From positions 1 to 52,260 of the forward strand of contig CBDUCN010000004.1 of assembly GCA_965365655.1 (NCBI GenBank): a stretch of DNA of 52,260 bases, written 5' to 3'. The stretch comes from JBFHNV01 sp965365655 (GTDB lineage Bacteria; Pseudomonadota; Gammaproteobacteria; HK1). Positions 17,131-26,139 of this stretch are shown here, piece after piece. Made by a program: the position numbers and the translations under genes. Under the pieces are notes generated by a model that worked only from the letters and a program-made list of their open reading frames with translations, had not been told where the DNA came from and did not search any database. How positions within the stretch are numbered: the stretch's first letter is position 1; the number at the start of each line of letters is the position of its first letter.

Positions 17131-17745
17131 GTGACCCGATCCGTGGCAGCAACCCTCCGTCTCGTCGCCGGACTCGGCAATCCCGGCACGCGCTACCAGG
17201 ACACCCGCCACAACGCGGGCTTCTGGTTCGTCGACGGGGTCGCCGCGCGCCACCACGCGAGCTTCCGCCGCGACGCGCGCTTCCACGGCGAGGTGGCCGA
17301 GGTGCGGGTGGGCCGCGAGGTCGTGCGCCTGCTCAAGCCGGCCACCTTCATGAACGAGTCCGGGCGCTCGGTCGGCGCGGTCGCGCGCTACTTCGATCTG
17401 GCGCCGGACGCGATCCTGGTCGCGCACGACGAGATCGACCTCCCCCCGGGGACGGTACGCCTGAAGCGCGGGGGCGGCCACGGCGGCCACAACGGGCTGC
17501 GCGACGTGATCCCGCAGCTCGGGGGCCCCGGCTTCGCGCGGCTGCGAATCGGGGTGGGCCACCCGGGGCGCAAGGAGGAGGTGGTCGGCTACGTGCTCGC
17601 GAGGGCCGGGCGCGACGAGCAGCGGCGCATCGACGACGCGGTGGCGCGCGCGGTGGAGCGTTTCGACGACATGATCACGCAGGGTCTGGAGCGGGTGATG
17701 AACGAGCTGCACCGCGATCCCGAGCAGGCGCCGGAAAAGGAGTAA
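17131..17745 (+). CDS. pth: Peptidyl-tRNA hydrolase
   Basis: 204 residues. It recycles peptidyl-tRNA. VAGLGNPGTRYQDTRHNAGF includes the catalytic His; KPATFMNESG and HDEIDLPPGTVRLKRGGGHGGHNG are family motifs. The start is GTG 17131, chosen for GGAG (17121-17124) at six bases; an upstream in-frame ATG (17086) would add an arginine-rich tail with no family match. Five bases separate it from ychF. Confidence 0.95.
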   Translation: MTRSVAATLRLVAGLGNPGTRYQDTRHNAGFWFVDGVAARHHASFRRDARFHGEVAEVRVGREVVRLLKPATFMNESGRSVGAVARYFDLAPDAILVAHDEIDLPPGTVRLKRGGGHGGHNGLRDVIPQLGGPGFARLRIGVGHPGRKEEVVGYVLARAGRDEQRRIDDAVARAVERFDDMITQGLERVMNELHRDPEQAPEKE

Positions 17746-17749
17746 TCGC

Positions 17750-18841
<1,092 letters not shown>

Positions 18842-18847
18842 CGCGCC

Positions 18848-18876
18848 TTGCACGGGTTCCCGGGCGCCGGTATCTT
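18848..18876 (+). promoter_or_regulatory. Promoter for tRNA-Met
   Basis: TTGCAC (18848-18853), 17-bp spacer, TATCTT (18871-18876); predicted start near 18883, nine bases before the tRNA. It begins seven bases after the ychF stop. Confidence 0.65.
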
Positions 18877-18891
18877 CCGCGGTCCTCTCGT

Positions 18892-18968
18892 GGCTACGTA
18901 GCTCAGCTGGTCAGAGCGTGCGACTCATAATCGCAAGGTCGGTGGTTCGATCCCACCCGTAGCCACCA
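18892..18968 (+). tRNA. tRNA-Met (anticodon CAT, elongator type)
   Basis: Acceptor GGCTACG (18892-18898) pairs with CGTAGCC (18958-18964); A discriminator; CCA encoded (18966-18968). Anticodon stem TGCGA/TCGCA, loop CTCATAA with CAT at 18926-18928. The fully paired first base pair and the body resemble elongator tRNA-Met of E. coli rather than the initiator. Confidence 0.96.
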
Positions 18969-19008
18969 ATTCCGAACGCCCCATCACGACCGGGTGCGAC
19001 GCGGCGCG

Positions 19009-19413
19009 CTACGCGTCCTCGTCGCCGTCGGTGTCCGTGCGCAGCGGCAGCGGGCGGCGGGCGATCACGTACTCGGCGACCGGGGTGCCGCCGATCAGGT
19101 GCTCCTGGATGATGCGCTCGAGCACCTCGGGCGTGCAGGAGCGGTACCAGACGCCGTCGGGGTACACCACCGCGACCGGGCCGTCGGTGCAGACCTGAAG
19201 GCAGTTCGCCTTGGTGCGGAACACGCCGCCCTCGCGCACCAGCTTCAGCGCCAGCAGCCGCCGTTTCAGATAGTTCCACGACGCGAGGCTGTCCTCGCGC
19301 GCGGAGCACTTGGGCTTGCTCTGGTCGCAGCACAGGAAGATGTGACGCTCGATCGCGTCGATGCGCAGGCTCTCGACGGCCTGCTCGACCGGGATCGCGG
19401 GAGGCGTGGGCAT
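19009..19413 (-). CDS. Thioredoxin-like [2Fe-2S] ferredoxin domain protein
   Basis: 134 residues. Four cysteines in the thioredoxin-like ferredoxin pattern (CCDQSKPKC and CLQVC separated by about 35 residues; NYLKRRLLALKLV and PVAVVYPDGVWYRS are family hallmarks). Likely binds one [2Fe-2S] cluster and acts in the cytoplasm as an electron carrier of unknown partner. It starts 18 bp after the stop of the large coiled-coil lipoprotein gene on the same strand, suggesting co-transcription. Upstream RBS is weak. Confidence 0.88.
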   Translation of the reverse strand: MPTPPAIPVEQAVESLRIDAIERHIFLCCDQSKPKCSAREDSLASWNYLKRRLLALKLVREGGVFRTKANCLQVCTDGPVAVVYPDGVWYRSCTPEVLERIIQEHLIGGTPVAEYVIARRPLPLRTDTDGDEDA

Positions 19414-19431
19414 GGCTTCGGCGGCCCCGCT

Positions 19432-22329
19432 TCAGTTTCCGCGCGGCGGCGCCGCGAACGCCTGCAGCGTGCCGCAGGCCGGCGCCGCGCCCGCGGCGGG
19501 CAGCACCGCGCCGCCGCGCCGCGCACGGGTGCAGGCCGCGGCGCGCTCGCGGGCTTCCTCGAGCCGGTCGGCGAGCTCGCTGCGCTGCTGCTGCAGGTAG
19601 TCCACCGTGTCCTGGTACATGCGGGCGCGGGTGGTGAGGCCGTCGACCTCGCGCGCCAGCCGCGCCGCGCGCTCCTCGGCGGCCTGCCGCGCGGGCTCGG
19701 CCTCGCTGACCTGCTCGCGCAGCGCCGCGAGCTCGTCGTCGAGGGCTGCGCGCTGGCGCTGCAGGTACTGCACGCTGTCGCGGAACATCGCGCTGCGCGT
19801 CTCCAGGCCCTGCACCTCGCGCGCGAGCGCGTCGGCGCGCGAGCGCGCGTCGGCGACGGCGTCCCGGGCCTGCGCGGCCTCCCGGCGCAGGTGATCGATC
19901 TCCTGCAGGTTGCCGGCGACGGTCGCGGTCAGGCGCCGTGACTCGGCCGCGGCTCGCGCGGCGTCGGCCTCGAGCGCCTGCATCTGCTGCGTGTGCTCGG
20001 CGGCCGCGGACTGCAGGGCCTGGATCCGCTGCTCGCCCGACGCGACGTCGGCCTCCAGCGCCTGCACCTGCCGCTCGCGCTCGGCGGCCGCCTCGTCGAG
20101 CTGGCGGATGCGCAGCTCGCGTTCCTCGACGGCGACCTGCAACGCCTGGACCTGCTGCTCGCCGCGCGCGACATCGGCCTCGAGCGCGCGGATCCGCTGA
20201 TCGCGCTCGCTGACGGCGGTTCGCAGTGTCCCTATCGCCTGCTCGCGCTCGTCCACCATGGTCTGCAGTGCCTCGACCTGGCGCTCGGCGTCCACCGCGC
20301 GGGCCTCGAACACGCTTGCCCGCTGCTCCGCGGCGGCGGCGTCGGCTTCCAGGCTCGCGATGCGTGCCGACCGGTCGGCCACCGTGGCCTGCAGCCGCTC
20401 CACGGCCTGCTCGCGCTCCGCGAGCGCGCCCGCGAGCCGCTCGCGCTCGGCCGCGAGCTCGTCACGCTCGCGGCGCAGCATGACGGTCTGGGTGCTGATC
20501 ACGGCGAGGCGCTGCTGCAAGGTGTCGCGGGCCGTCGTGAGCTCCTCGCCGCGGCGCTGCAGCTCCTCGATGCGCTGCGCCTGCGCGGCCTGCTGCGCTG
20601 CGTGCTGCGTCGCGGCGCGTGCGATCTCGCCGCGCAGGCTGTCCAGCTGCTCGAGCAGCGCCTGGCGCCGCGCCGCCGCCTGCTCGCGTTGCTGCAGCAG
20701 GGTGTTCGCGTGCTCGCTGCGCAGCGCCTCGAGGCGCGCCTGGCTGTCCGCGCTCGCCTGCGCGTGCTCGGCGCTCGCGCGGGCGATCTCCGCGCGCAGC
20801 GCGTCGACCTGGGCGAGCAGGGCCTCGCGCCGCGCGGCGGCCTGCTCGCGCAGCGCAGCGAGCGCGGCCGCGTGCTCCGCCTGCTCGCGCTCGACGCGCT
20901 GCTCGAGGGCGGCGCGGGCGTTCTCGGACTCGCGGCGCGCGGTCATCACCTCGCCGAGCTCGCCGCGCAGCGACTCGACCTGGGTGAGCAGCGCCTGGCG
21001 GCGCTCCACGGCGTTCTCCCGCTGTGCGACCAGGTCGTCGCGCAGCTCGGGCACGCGCTGCGACAGCAGCCGCACCTCCTCCAGCGCGAGCGCGAGCGAT
21101 TCCTCCAGGCGCACGACCTCGCGGCGGTGCTCGTCGCGCGCGCGCGCGGCCTCGTCCGCGAGCGCCGCGAGCTTGCCGTCGAGGTAGTCCTTCGCGCGGC
21201 GCAGGCCGTCGGCGCGATCCGCGGCCTCGGCCGCGCGCTGCTCCGTGTCCGACAGGCGCGCGCGCAGGCCGCCGGCCTCGCGCTCCAGCGCGGCGACGCG
21301 CGCAGATGCCTGCCCGGCCCCTTGCGCGGCCTCGTCCAGCGATCTCAGCAGCTCCTCGCGGCGCGCGTTGAAGGCCACGATCACCTCGTCGCGCTGCGCG
21401 CGCAGCTCGCCGAGCGCCGCCTTCGACTCGTCGAGCTCGGCGCTGCGCTGCGCGAGCTTGTCGTCCAGGTACTCGCGGGCGCGGCGGTAGCGGTCCGCCT
21501 GCTCGTTCGCGGCCGCGACCTGGCCGCGCAGCTCCTCCAGCCGCGCCTTCAGCCCTGCGTTGCCGGCCGCGAGCTCCTCGCCGCGGGCGCGCGCCGCGTC
21601 CAGCTCGCGGGTCAGCGCGTCGCGGCTCGAGCTCAGCTCCGCGACCCGTGCCGCGGCGCGCTCGCGCTCCGCCGCGAGCTGCTCGTCCAGCCCGCGCAGC
21701 GTGGCCTGTAGCTCCTGGTTGCTGCCGCGCGCCGTGGCCAGCGCGGCGGTGGTGCCTTCCAGCTCGCCGCGGATGGCGTCGATCTGCTCCGCGAGGCGGC
21801 GCGCGGTGCGCTCCCGGCTCTCGGCGTCGCCTTCGGCGCGCGCGAGGGCGTTGCCCTGGCTCTGGCCCTGGGCGGTCTGCTGGCCCAGCCAGCCGCTGAG
21901 CGCCGCGAGCTGGCGTGCGAGCGCGGCGTTGCGCGTCTCCACGGCCTGCAGCCCGCGAGCCGCCGCCGCCAGCTCCCCCTGCAGGCGGCCCATGCCCGCG
22001 CGCAGCGCGAGCAGCTCGCGCTCGCGCGCGGCGACGCGTTCGGCCAGCGCCGTGTGCGCCTGATGCCAGCCGCGCGCCGACGCGAGCGCCGCGGCACGCT
22101 CGCGCTCGGCCCGCTGCAGCCTGTCGCCGGCGGTCTTCGCCGCAATGCGCGTCGCGGCGAGCCGTTCTTCCAGCACCGTGCGTCCGGCACGCAGCGAATC
22201 GACCTCGGACTGCGCCTCGGCGAGCGCGGCCTCGAGGCGGGCGCGGCTCTCGCCGTCGCCGCAGCCGGCGAGAAGCGCGGCCAGCAGCAGCAGCGGTGCG
22301 CGGCGGATCCATGAGGCATTCAGGGGCAC
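19432..22329 (-). CDS. Very large coiled-coil lipoprotein with internal repeats
   Basis: 965 residues. The start is a GTG (22327-22329) backed by GGAGG nine bases upstream, leading into a lipoprotein signal with lipobox LAGC (C23); Gly-Asp follows. Almost the whole mature protein is Ala/Glu/Arg/Gln heptad sequence, predicted continuous coiled coil, ending in a short Ala/Cys/Pro tail. Three internal repeat families can be seen: RR(Q/E)ALLxQ(V/L)(D/E)xLRxE; ALEADVAxGEQxxQALQ; and YL(D/Q)xK/Q-type units occurring four times. Related to no family I can name; SMC-like similarity would be low-complexity only. A periplasm-spanning rod or spacer anchored in the outer membrane is inference. Confidence 0.8.
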   Translation of the reverse strand: MPLNASWIRRAPLLLLAALLAGCGDGESRARLEAALAEAQSEVDSLRAGRTVLEERLAATRIAAKTAGDRLQRAERERAAALASARGWHQAHTALAERVAARERELLALRAGMGRLQGELAAAARGLQAVETRNAALARQLAALSGWLGQQTAQGQSQGNALARAEGDAESRERTARRLAEQIDAIRGELEGTTAALATARGSNQELQATLRGLDEQLAAERERAAARVAELSSSRDALTRELDAARARGEELAAGNAGLKARLEELRGQVAAANEQADRYRRAREYLDDKLAQRSAELDESKAALGELRAQRDEVIVAFNARREELLRSLDEAAQGAGQASARVAALEREAGGLRARLSDTEQRAAEAADRADGLRRAKDYLDGKLAALADEAARARDEHRREVVRLEESLALALEEVRLLSQRVPELRDDLVAQRENAVERRQALLTQVESLRGELGEVMTARRESENARAALEQRVEREQAEHAAALAALREQAAARREALLAQVDALRAEIARASAEHAQASADSQARLEALRSEHANTLLQQREQAAARRQALLEQLDSLRGEIARAATQHAAQQAAQAQRIEELQRRGEELTTARDTLQQRLAVISTQTVMLRRERDELAAERERLAGALAEREQAVERLQATVADRSARIASLEADAAAAEQRASVFEARAVDAERQVEALQTMVDEREQAIGTLRTAVSERDQRIRALEADVARGEQQVQALQVAVEERELRIRQLDEAAAERERQVQALEADVASGEQRIQALQSAAAEHTQQMQALEADAARAAAESRRLTATVAGNLQEIDHLRREAAQARDAVADARSRADALAREVQGLETRSAMFRDSVQYLQRQRAALDDELAALREQVSEAEPARQAAEERAARLAREVDGLTTRARMYQDTVDYLQQQRSELADRLEEARERAAACTRARRGGAVLPAAGAAPACGTLQAFAAPPRGN
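20638..21020 (-). repeat. In-frame tandem repeat inside the coiled-coil gene
   Basis: Three imperfect copies encoding RR(Q/E)ALL-x-Q(V/L)(D/E)-x-LR-x-E begin (plus-strand 5' end) near 20641, 20803 and 20974, spaced 162 and 171 bp (54 and 57 codons). Nucleotide similarity is clear (for example CTGCTCGCG blocks), so the gene probably grew by unit duplication. Confidence 0.7.
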
Positions 22330-22581
22330 GGGCGTGTTCCTCCGGTCGCGATCGTCGGATGCAGCGGTTGCGGCGGCGGCCGCGGGCGCGGGCCTGCTGC
22401 CCGGGGCGCCGCGTGGGCGCGCGCCCGGCATCCCGGTCCCGCGCACCGCGGGCGACCGCGGCGATCAGGCTGACGATAGCACGCCTGCCGCCGCCCGCTG
22501 AGGCCCCGCCGGTGGCAATCCTGCATCGTCCCCGGGCCCGCGCGTGTGACAATTCGCGCCGGGTCCGCGGGGGAGTGCGCG

Positions 22582-23109
22582 ATGTCGTCCAGCAATCGAT
22601 TCCGCGGCCGGGTCGTGTCGGCGGCGGCGGAGCCGGTGACGCTGCCGGGCGGCATCGAGGTCGAGCACGACGTCGTGCGCCACCCCGGCGGCGCCGCGGT
22701 CGCGGCCGTGGACGGCGAAGGCCGGGTCTGCCTGCTGCGCCACTACCGCCCCGTGGTGGGCGCCTGGCTGTGGGAGGTGCCGGCCGGAAAGCTGGACGGA
22801 GACGAGGTTCCGGGCCGCGCCGCGGCGCGCGAGCTCGCGGAGGAGGCGGGCCTCGCGGCGGCGAGCTGGTGCCCGCTGGGCGTCATGGTCAGCTCGCCGG
22901 GCGTGTTCACCGAGCGCGTACACCTGTTCCTCGCCACCGGGCTGTCGGCGGGGCAGGCGGCGCCGGAGGCGGGCGAGGTGTTCGAACTGCACTGGGTGCC
23001 GCTTCCCGACGCGCTCGCAATGGCGCGCGATGGCGCGATCGAGGACGCGAAGACCGTGATCACGCTGTGGCGCGCGGCGTCGCGCCTCGGCGTCGCGCCC
23101 GCGCCGTGA
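22582..23109 (+). CDS. Nudix hydrolase, ADP-ribose pyrophosphatase-like
   Basis: 175 residues. The Nudix box G-x5-E-x7-REL-x-EE-x-G-L is intact (AGKLDGDE ... RELAEEAGL, residues about 73-96), with the NudF-like flanks RPVVGAWLWEVPAG before and SSPGVFTERVHLFLA after. Probably hydrolyses ADP-ribose or a related nucleoside diphosphate sugar in the cytoplasm. ATG 22582 is preferred (GGGAG at 22571-22575) over an in-frame ATG at 22546. Divergent from the coiled-coil gene (252-bp gap, no clear promoter elements resolved) and convergent with ilvM (4-bp gap). Confidence 0.9.
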   Translation: MSSSNRFRGRVVSAAAEPVTLPGGIEVEHDVVRHPGGAAVAAVDGEGRVCLLRHYRPVVGAWLWEVPAGKLDGDEVPGRAAARELAEEAGLAAASWCPLGVMVSSPGVFTERVHLFLATGLSAGQAAPEAGEVFELHWVPLPDALAMARDGAIEDAKTVITLWRAASRLGVAPAP

Positions 23110-23113
23110 CGCG

Positions 23114-23425
23114 TCAGGCGGCGACGAGCTGCGGTTCGCCGGTGTCCACCGTCTGCGGCGCGGCCTCCGCTTCGCAGGCCGGCGCGGCCTCGTCCGCCCA
23201 TGCGTGATGCACCTCGACGATGCCCTGCAGCTGCGCGAGCAGCGCGCGCGCGTGGTCGGGCCGGCAGTCCAGGTCCACCTGCATCTCCGCGGGGCGTCGC
23301 GGGTCGACGTCGAAGAACTGCAGCGCCTGTATGCGCAGCCGGCGGCGCGAGAACGCGAGCAGGATGCGCTGCAGCACCGAGTGGTCGTTTCGCGCGCGGA
23401 CGTGGATGGTGTAGTGCCGTTCCAT
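23114..23425 (-). CDS. ilvM: Acetolactate synthase II-type small (regulatory) subunit, ACT domain
   Basis: 103 residues, the short IlvM form rather than IlvH. One ACT domain: ARNDHSVLQRILLAFSRRRLRIQALQF, then MQVDLDC and LLAQLQGIVEVHHA, followed by a non-conserved acidic tail. Partner of the catalytic subunit encoded 82 bp upstream. AGAGGA lies nine bases before the ATG, sandwiched between C-runs of a G-quadruplex-type sequence on the other strand. Confidence 0.88.
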   Translation of the reverse strand: MERHYTIHVRARNDHSVLQRILLAFSRRRLRIQALQFFDVDPRRPAEMQVDLDCRPDHARALLAQLQGIVEVHHAWADEAAPACEAEAAPQTVDTGEPQLVAA

Positions 23426-23430
23426 GACGT

Positions 23431-23466
23431 GGGGTCCTCTGGGGTGAATGGGGGGTGACTGGGGGG
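23431..23466 (+). other. G-quadruplex-type motif at the ilvG-ilvM junction
   Basis: Four G-runs (GGGG, GGGG, GGGGGG, GGGGGG) at 23431, 23441, 23450 and 23461 separated by 6, 5 and 5 bases. G-rich strand is the template for ilvM; the mRNA is C-rich here. It fills most of the 82-bp gap and overlaps the ilvM RBS region. Confidence 0.6.
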
Positions 23467-23507
23467 CTGACCGGGTCGGGAGTGCTGTTGCCGGGCCGCG
23501 CGTGGGG

Positions 23508-25196
23508 TCACGCGAGGCGCACCTCGCTCACCGAGGCGCCGGCCGGGATCATCGGGAACACGTTGTCCTCGCACCCGACCGCGACCTCGAGAAGGTAGGG
23601 GCCGGGCGCGGCCAGCATGCGGGTGAGGGCGCCGGTGAGCTGCTCGCGCGCGTCGACGCGATCGGCGTCGACACGGTAGCTGCGCGCCAGCGCGACGAAG
23701 TCCGGGTTGCTCATGTGCACCTGGCTGTAGCGGCCGTCGAAGAACAGCTCCTGCCACTGGCGCACCATCCCCAGGCGCTCGTTGTTGAGGATCACCACTT
23801 TCACCGGCAGCTGCTCCTGCATCAGGGTGCCCAGCTCCTGCACGGTCATCTGGATGCCGCCGTCGCCGGCGACGGCGATCACCGGGCGGCGGCTGCCGCC
23901 GGCCGCGACCGCGACGGCGGCGCCGATCGCGGCCGGCAGCGCGAAGCCCATCGTGCCGAGGCCGCCGGAGGTGATGTGACGGGCGTTGCGCGAGAAGCGG
24001 TAATGGCGCGCGGCCATCATCTGGTGCTGGCCGACGTCGCTGACGACGACCGCGTCGCCGGCGGTGAGCTGCGACAGGCGCTCGATCACCTCGCCCATGC
24101 GCAACGGCCCGTCGCCGCCGAGCTCGGGCTCGATCACCTGCGCATGCTCCTCGGCGTCGTGCTCGCGGAAGCGCGCGAGCCAGGCCGGGTGGTGGCGGGG
24201 GTGCAGCAGCGGCAGCAGGCCCTCGAGCGCCTCGCGCGCGTCGGCCACGATGCCCACCTCGGCGGGCACCTGGCGGTTGATCTGCGCGGGGTCCACGTCC
24301 ACGTGGATCACCTTCGCCTGCCGCGCGTAGTCCTCGAGCCGCCCGGTGACGCGGTCGTCGAAGCGCATGCCCACGGCCAGGATCACGTCCGCCTCGTTGG
24401 TGAGCACGTTGGCGCCGTAGTTGCCGTGCATGCCCGGCATGCCGACGTACAGCGGGTGTCCGGCCGCAAACGCGGACAGCCCGAGCAGGGTGCACGCGGT
24501 GGGCAGGCCGGCGCGCTCGGCGACGGCCAGCGCGGCGTCCTCGGCGCCGGCGAGCGTCACGCCGTGGCCCAGCAGCAGGTAGGGGCGTTCGGCGGCGTTC
24601 AGGATCTCGGCCGCGCGCGGCAGGCCGCTGAGGTCGCGCTGGCTGGACGGCCAGCGCCAGGGCTCCGGGGCCGCGGCCGCGGCGGTGACGGGCCCGGTCT
24701 GCGCGTCGCGGGTGATGTCCACCAGCACCGGGCCGGGGCGCCCCTCGCAGGCCACCTGGAACGCGCGCGCGATGGCCGGCGCCACGTCGTCGGGGTCGGT
24801 GACCTGGCAGCTCCACTTGGTCGCGGCCAGCGTCAGGCCGACGACGTCGGCTTCCTGGAAGGCCTCGGTGCCGAGCTTCGGCGCCGCGACCTGGCCGGTG
24901 ATGCACACCAGCGGCGTGGAGTCCATCAGCGCGTCGGCCAGGCCGGTGATGAAGTTGGTCGCGCCGGGGCCCGAGGTCGCGATGCACACGCCGGGCCGCC
25001 CGGTGGTGCGCGCATAGCCCTGCGCGGCGTGCGTCGCGCCCTGCTCGTGGCGCACGAGCACGTGGCGCAGCCGGTCGCCCGCGTCGTGCAGGGCGTCGTA
25101 CACCGGCATGATGGCGCCGCCGGGATAGCCGAACACCACGTCGACGCCGTGGTCGACCAGGGCCTTCACGAGCTGCTGTGCGCCGGTGCCTTGCAT
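23508..25196 (-). CDS. ilvG: Acetolactate synthase large (catalytic) subunit, IlvG type
   Basis: 562 residues. TPP-dependent condensation of pyruvate (or 2-oxobutyrate) in branched-chain amino acid synthesis. N-terminal FGYPGGAIMPVYDAL and catalytic Glu in RHEQGATH; TPP/Mg motif GDGGIQM ... NNERLGMVRQWQ; C-terminus ENVFPMIPAG. Resembles E. coli IlvG throughout. Two starts compete: ATG 25194-25196 has AAGGA at nine bases and gives an N-terminus like IlvG; ATG 25221-25223 lacks an RBS. Preceded by leader peptide and terminator (attenuator). Confidence 0.95.
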   Translation of the reverse strand: MQGTGAQQLVKALVDHGVDVVFGYPGGAIMPVYDALHDAGDRLRHVLVRHEQGATHAAQGYARTTGRPGVCIATSGPGATNFITGLADALMDSTPLVCITGQVAAPKLGTEAFQEADVVGLTLAATKWSCQVTDPDDVAPAIARAFQVACEGRPGPVLVDITRDAQTGPVTAAAAAPEPWRWPSSQRDLSGLPRAAEILNAAERPYLLLGHGVTLAGAEDAALAVAERAGLPTACTLLGLSAFAAGHPLYVGMPGMHGNYGANVLTNEADVILAVGMRFDDRVTGRLEDYARQAKVIHVDVDPAQINRQVPAEVGIVADAREALEGLLPLLHPRHHPAWLARFREHDAEEHAQVIEPELGGDGPLRMGEVIERLSQLTAGDAVVVSDVGQHQMMAARHYRFSRNARHITSGGLGTMGFALPAAIGAAVAVAAGGSRRPVIAVAGDGGIQMTVQELGTLMQEQLPVKVVILNNERLGMVRQWQELFFDGRYSQVHMSNPDFVALARSYRVDADRVDAREQLTGALTRMLAAPGPYLLEVAVGCEDNVFPMIPAGASVSEVRLA

Positions 25197-25238
25197 GGCT
25201 GGAGTTCCTTGTGCTTCGGACATTTGCTTCGGGCAAAC

Positions 25239-25273
25239 AAAAAGCCCGCTCCCTTTCGGGTAGCGGGCTTTTT
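25239..25273 (-). terminator. Intrinsic terminator of the ilv attenuator
   Basis: On the RNA: GCCCGCTACCC, loop GAAA, GGGAGCGGGC (one bulged A), then UUUUU and further U residues; the A-run before the stem extends pairing. It lies between the ilvL stop (25300) and ilvG (25196). Confidence 0.9.
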
Positions 25274-25319
25274 CGCGGATTCGGTTTGTCGGGGTCGATT
25301 CAGCGCGCGCCAGCTACCC
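25258..25319 (-). promoter_or_regulatory. Alternative (antiterminator) pairing of the ilv leader
   Basis: GGGTAGC in the end of the leader-peptide coding region (25313-25319) is exactly complementary to GCTACCC in the 5' arm of the terminator (25258-25264). Forming it would break the terminator stem. A competing small hairpin CCCTCCGGAGGG (25317-25328) overlaps the same upstream strand. Confidence 0.7.
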
Positions 25320-25380
25320 TCCGGAGGGGCCGGATAATGAGTACGAGTACGAGGGCCAGGGCGCGGGTCGCGACAGTCAT
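25300..25380 (-). CDS. ilvL: ilv operon leader peptide
   Basis: 26 residues beginning MTVATRA and running L-A-L-V-L-V-L-I-I at positions 8-16, then a basic tail. Contains 5 Leu, 4 Val and 2 Ile; uses codons unusual in this GC-rich genome (GTA three times, CTC, ATT). That composition, the position upstream of ilvG and the downstream alternative hairpins identify a branched-chain attenuator peptide equivalent to E. coli IlvL. There is no Shine-Dalgarno sequence, and the predicted transcription start lies only one or two bases before the ATG, so translation may be leaderless. Confidence 0.88.
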   Translation of the reverse strand: MTVATRALALVLVLIIRPLRRVAGAR

Positions 25381-25387
25381 GCCGCGG

Positions 25388-25416
25388 ACGATAGGTGCGC
25401 ACCGCGCAGGCGTCAA
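25388..25416 (-). promoter_or_regulatory. Promoter of the ilvL-ilvG-ilvM operon
   Basis: On the minus strand TTGACG (25416-25411), 17-bp spacer, TATCGT (25393-25388). The predicted start is at about 25381-25382, next to the ilvL ATG (25380). Confidence 0.75.
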
Positions 25417-25513
25417 GCCCGCGCTGCACATGATGTGCGGGAATGCGAAACGTGCCGCGGCAGGGGCCGGGGTGCCACGGTAGTCTGATCCGATGTCCAG
25501 ACGGGAGCGATTC

Positions 25514-26083
25514 ATGCTGTCACCCCGCGCCGCCGTGCTCGCGCTGCTCGTCGCGCTGGGCCCGGCCGCGGCGCCCGCCGGCGCCGCCGAGGACGAGGGC
25601 GACACCTTCGGGCCGGACGAGGTCCTGGCCGCGGCCAACAGCTTCTTCGGCGCCGCGACCGAGGGCCTCGCCGACGTGGTGCAGAAGCTGTTCGCGGAGC
25701 AGGGCCGGCCCAACGCGTACATCACCGGGGAGGAGCTCAGCGGCGCCATCGGCGTCGGCGTGAGCTACGGCGACGGCTCGCTGCGCATGAAGAGCGGCGG
25801 CTCGCGCAAGGTCTTCTGGCAGGGGCCGTCCATCGGCTTCGACCTCGGCGGCGATGCGTCCAAGGTCTTCGTGCTGGTCTACGATCTGCCGTCGACGGAC
25901 GCGATCTTCCAGCGCTTCCCGGGCGTCGACGGCAGCTTCTACTACGTCGGCGGCGTCGGGGTGAACTACCAGCGCTCCGAGGGCATCGTGCTCGCCCCGA
26001 TCCGCGCCGGCGTCGGGCTGCGTGCCCGGGCCAGCGTCGGCTACACCCACTACACGCGGAAACGATCGTGGATCCCGTTCTGA
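25514..26083 (+). CDS. eipA: EipA family protein (DUF1134), exported
   Basis: 189 residues from ATG 25514, which has GGGAG six bases upstream; ATG 25493 would add seven residues but has no RBS. Signal peptide about 1-25 (AAVLALLVALGPAAAPAGA-A). The DUF1134 core has AITGEELSGAIGVGV-like YITGEELSGAIGVGVSYG, GPSIGFDLGGDASKVFVLVYDL and YVGGVGVNYQRSEGIVLAPIR. In Brucella, EipA is a periplasmic protein needed for envelope integrity; the role here is inferred. First of three exported proteins in a row. Confidence 0.88.
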   Translation: MLSPRAAVLALLVALGPAAAPAGAAEDEGDTFGPDEVLAAANSFFGAATEGLADVVQKLFAEQGRPNAYITGEELSGAIGVGVSYGDGSLRMKSGGSRKVFWQGPSIGFDLGGDASKVFVLVYDLPSTDAIFQRFPGVDGSFYYVGGVGVNYQRSEGIVLAPIRAGVGLRARASVGYTHYTRKRSWIPF

Positions 26084-26139
26084 CATCGACGACCGAGAAA
26101 CCGTCACCGCGCGCCGCGCGCGCCGCAGGAGCAGCAACC

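Noticed and set aside
19938..21711. Several long plus-strand frames over the coiled-coil gene
   Set aside because: They mirror the repeats on the other strand; repetitive Ala/Arg/Leu sequence without RBS.
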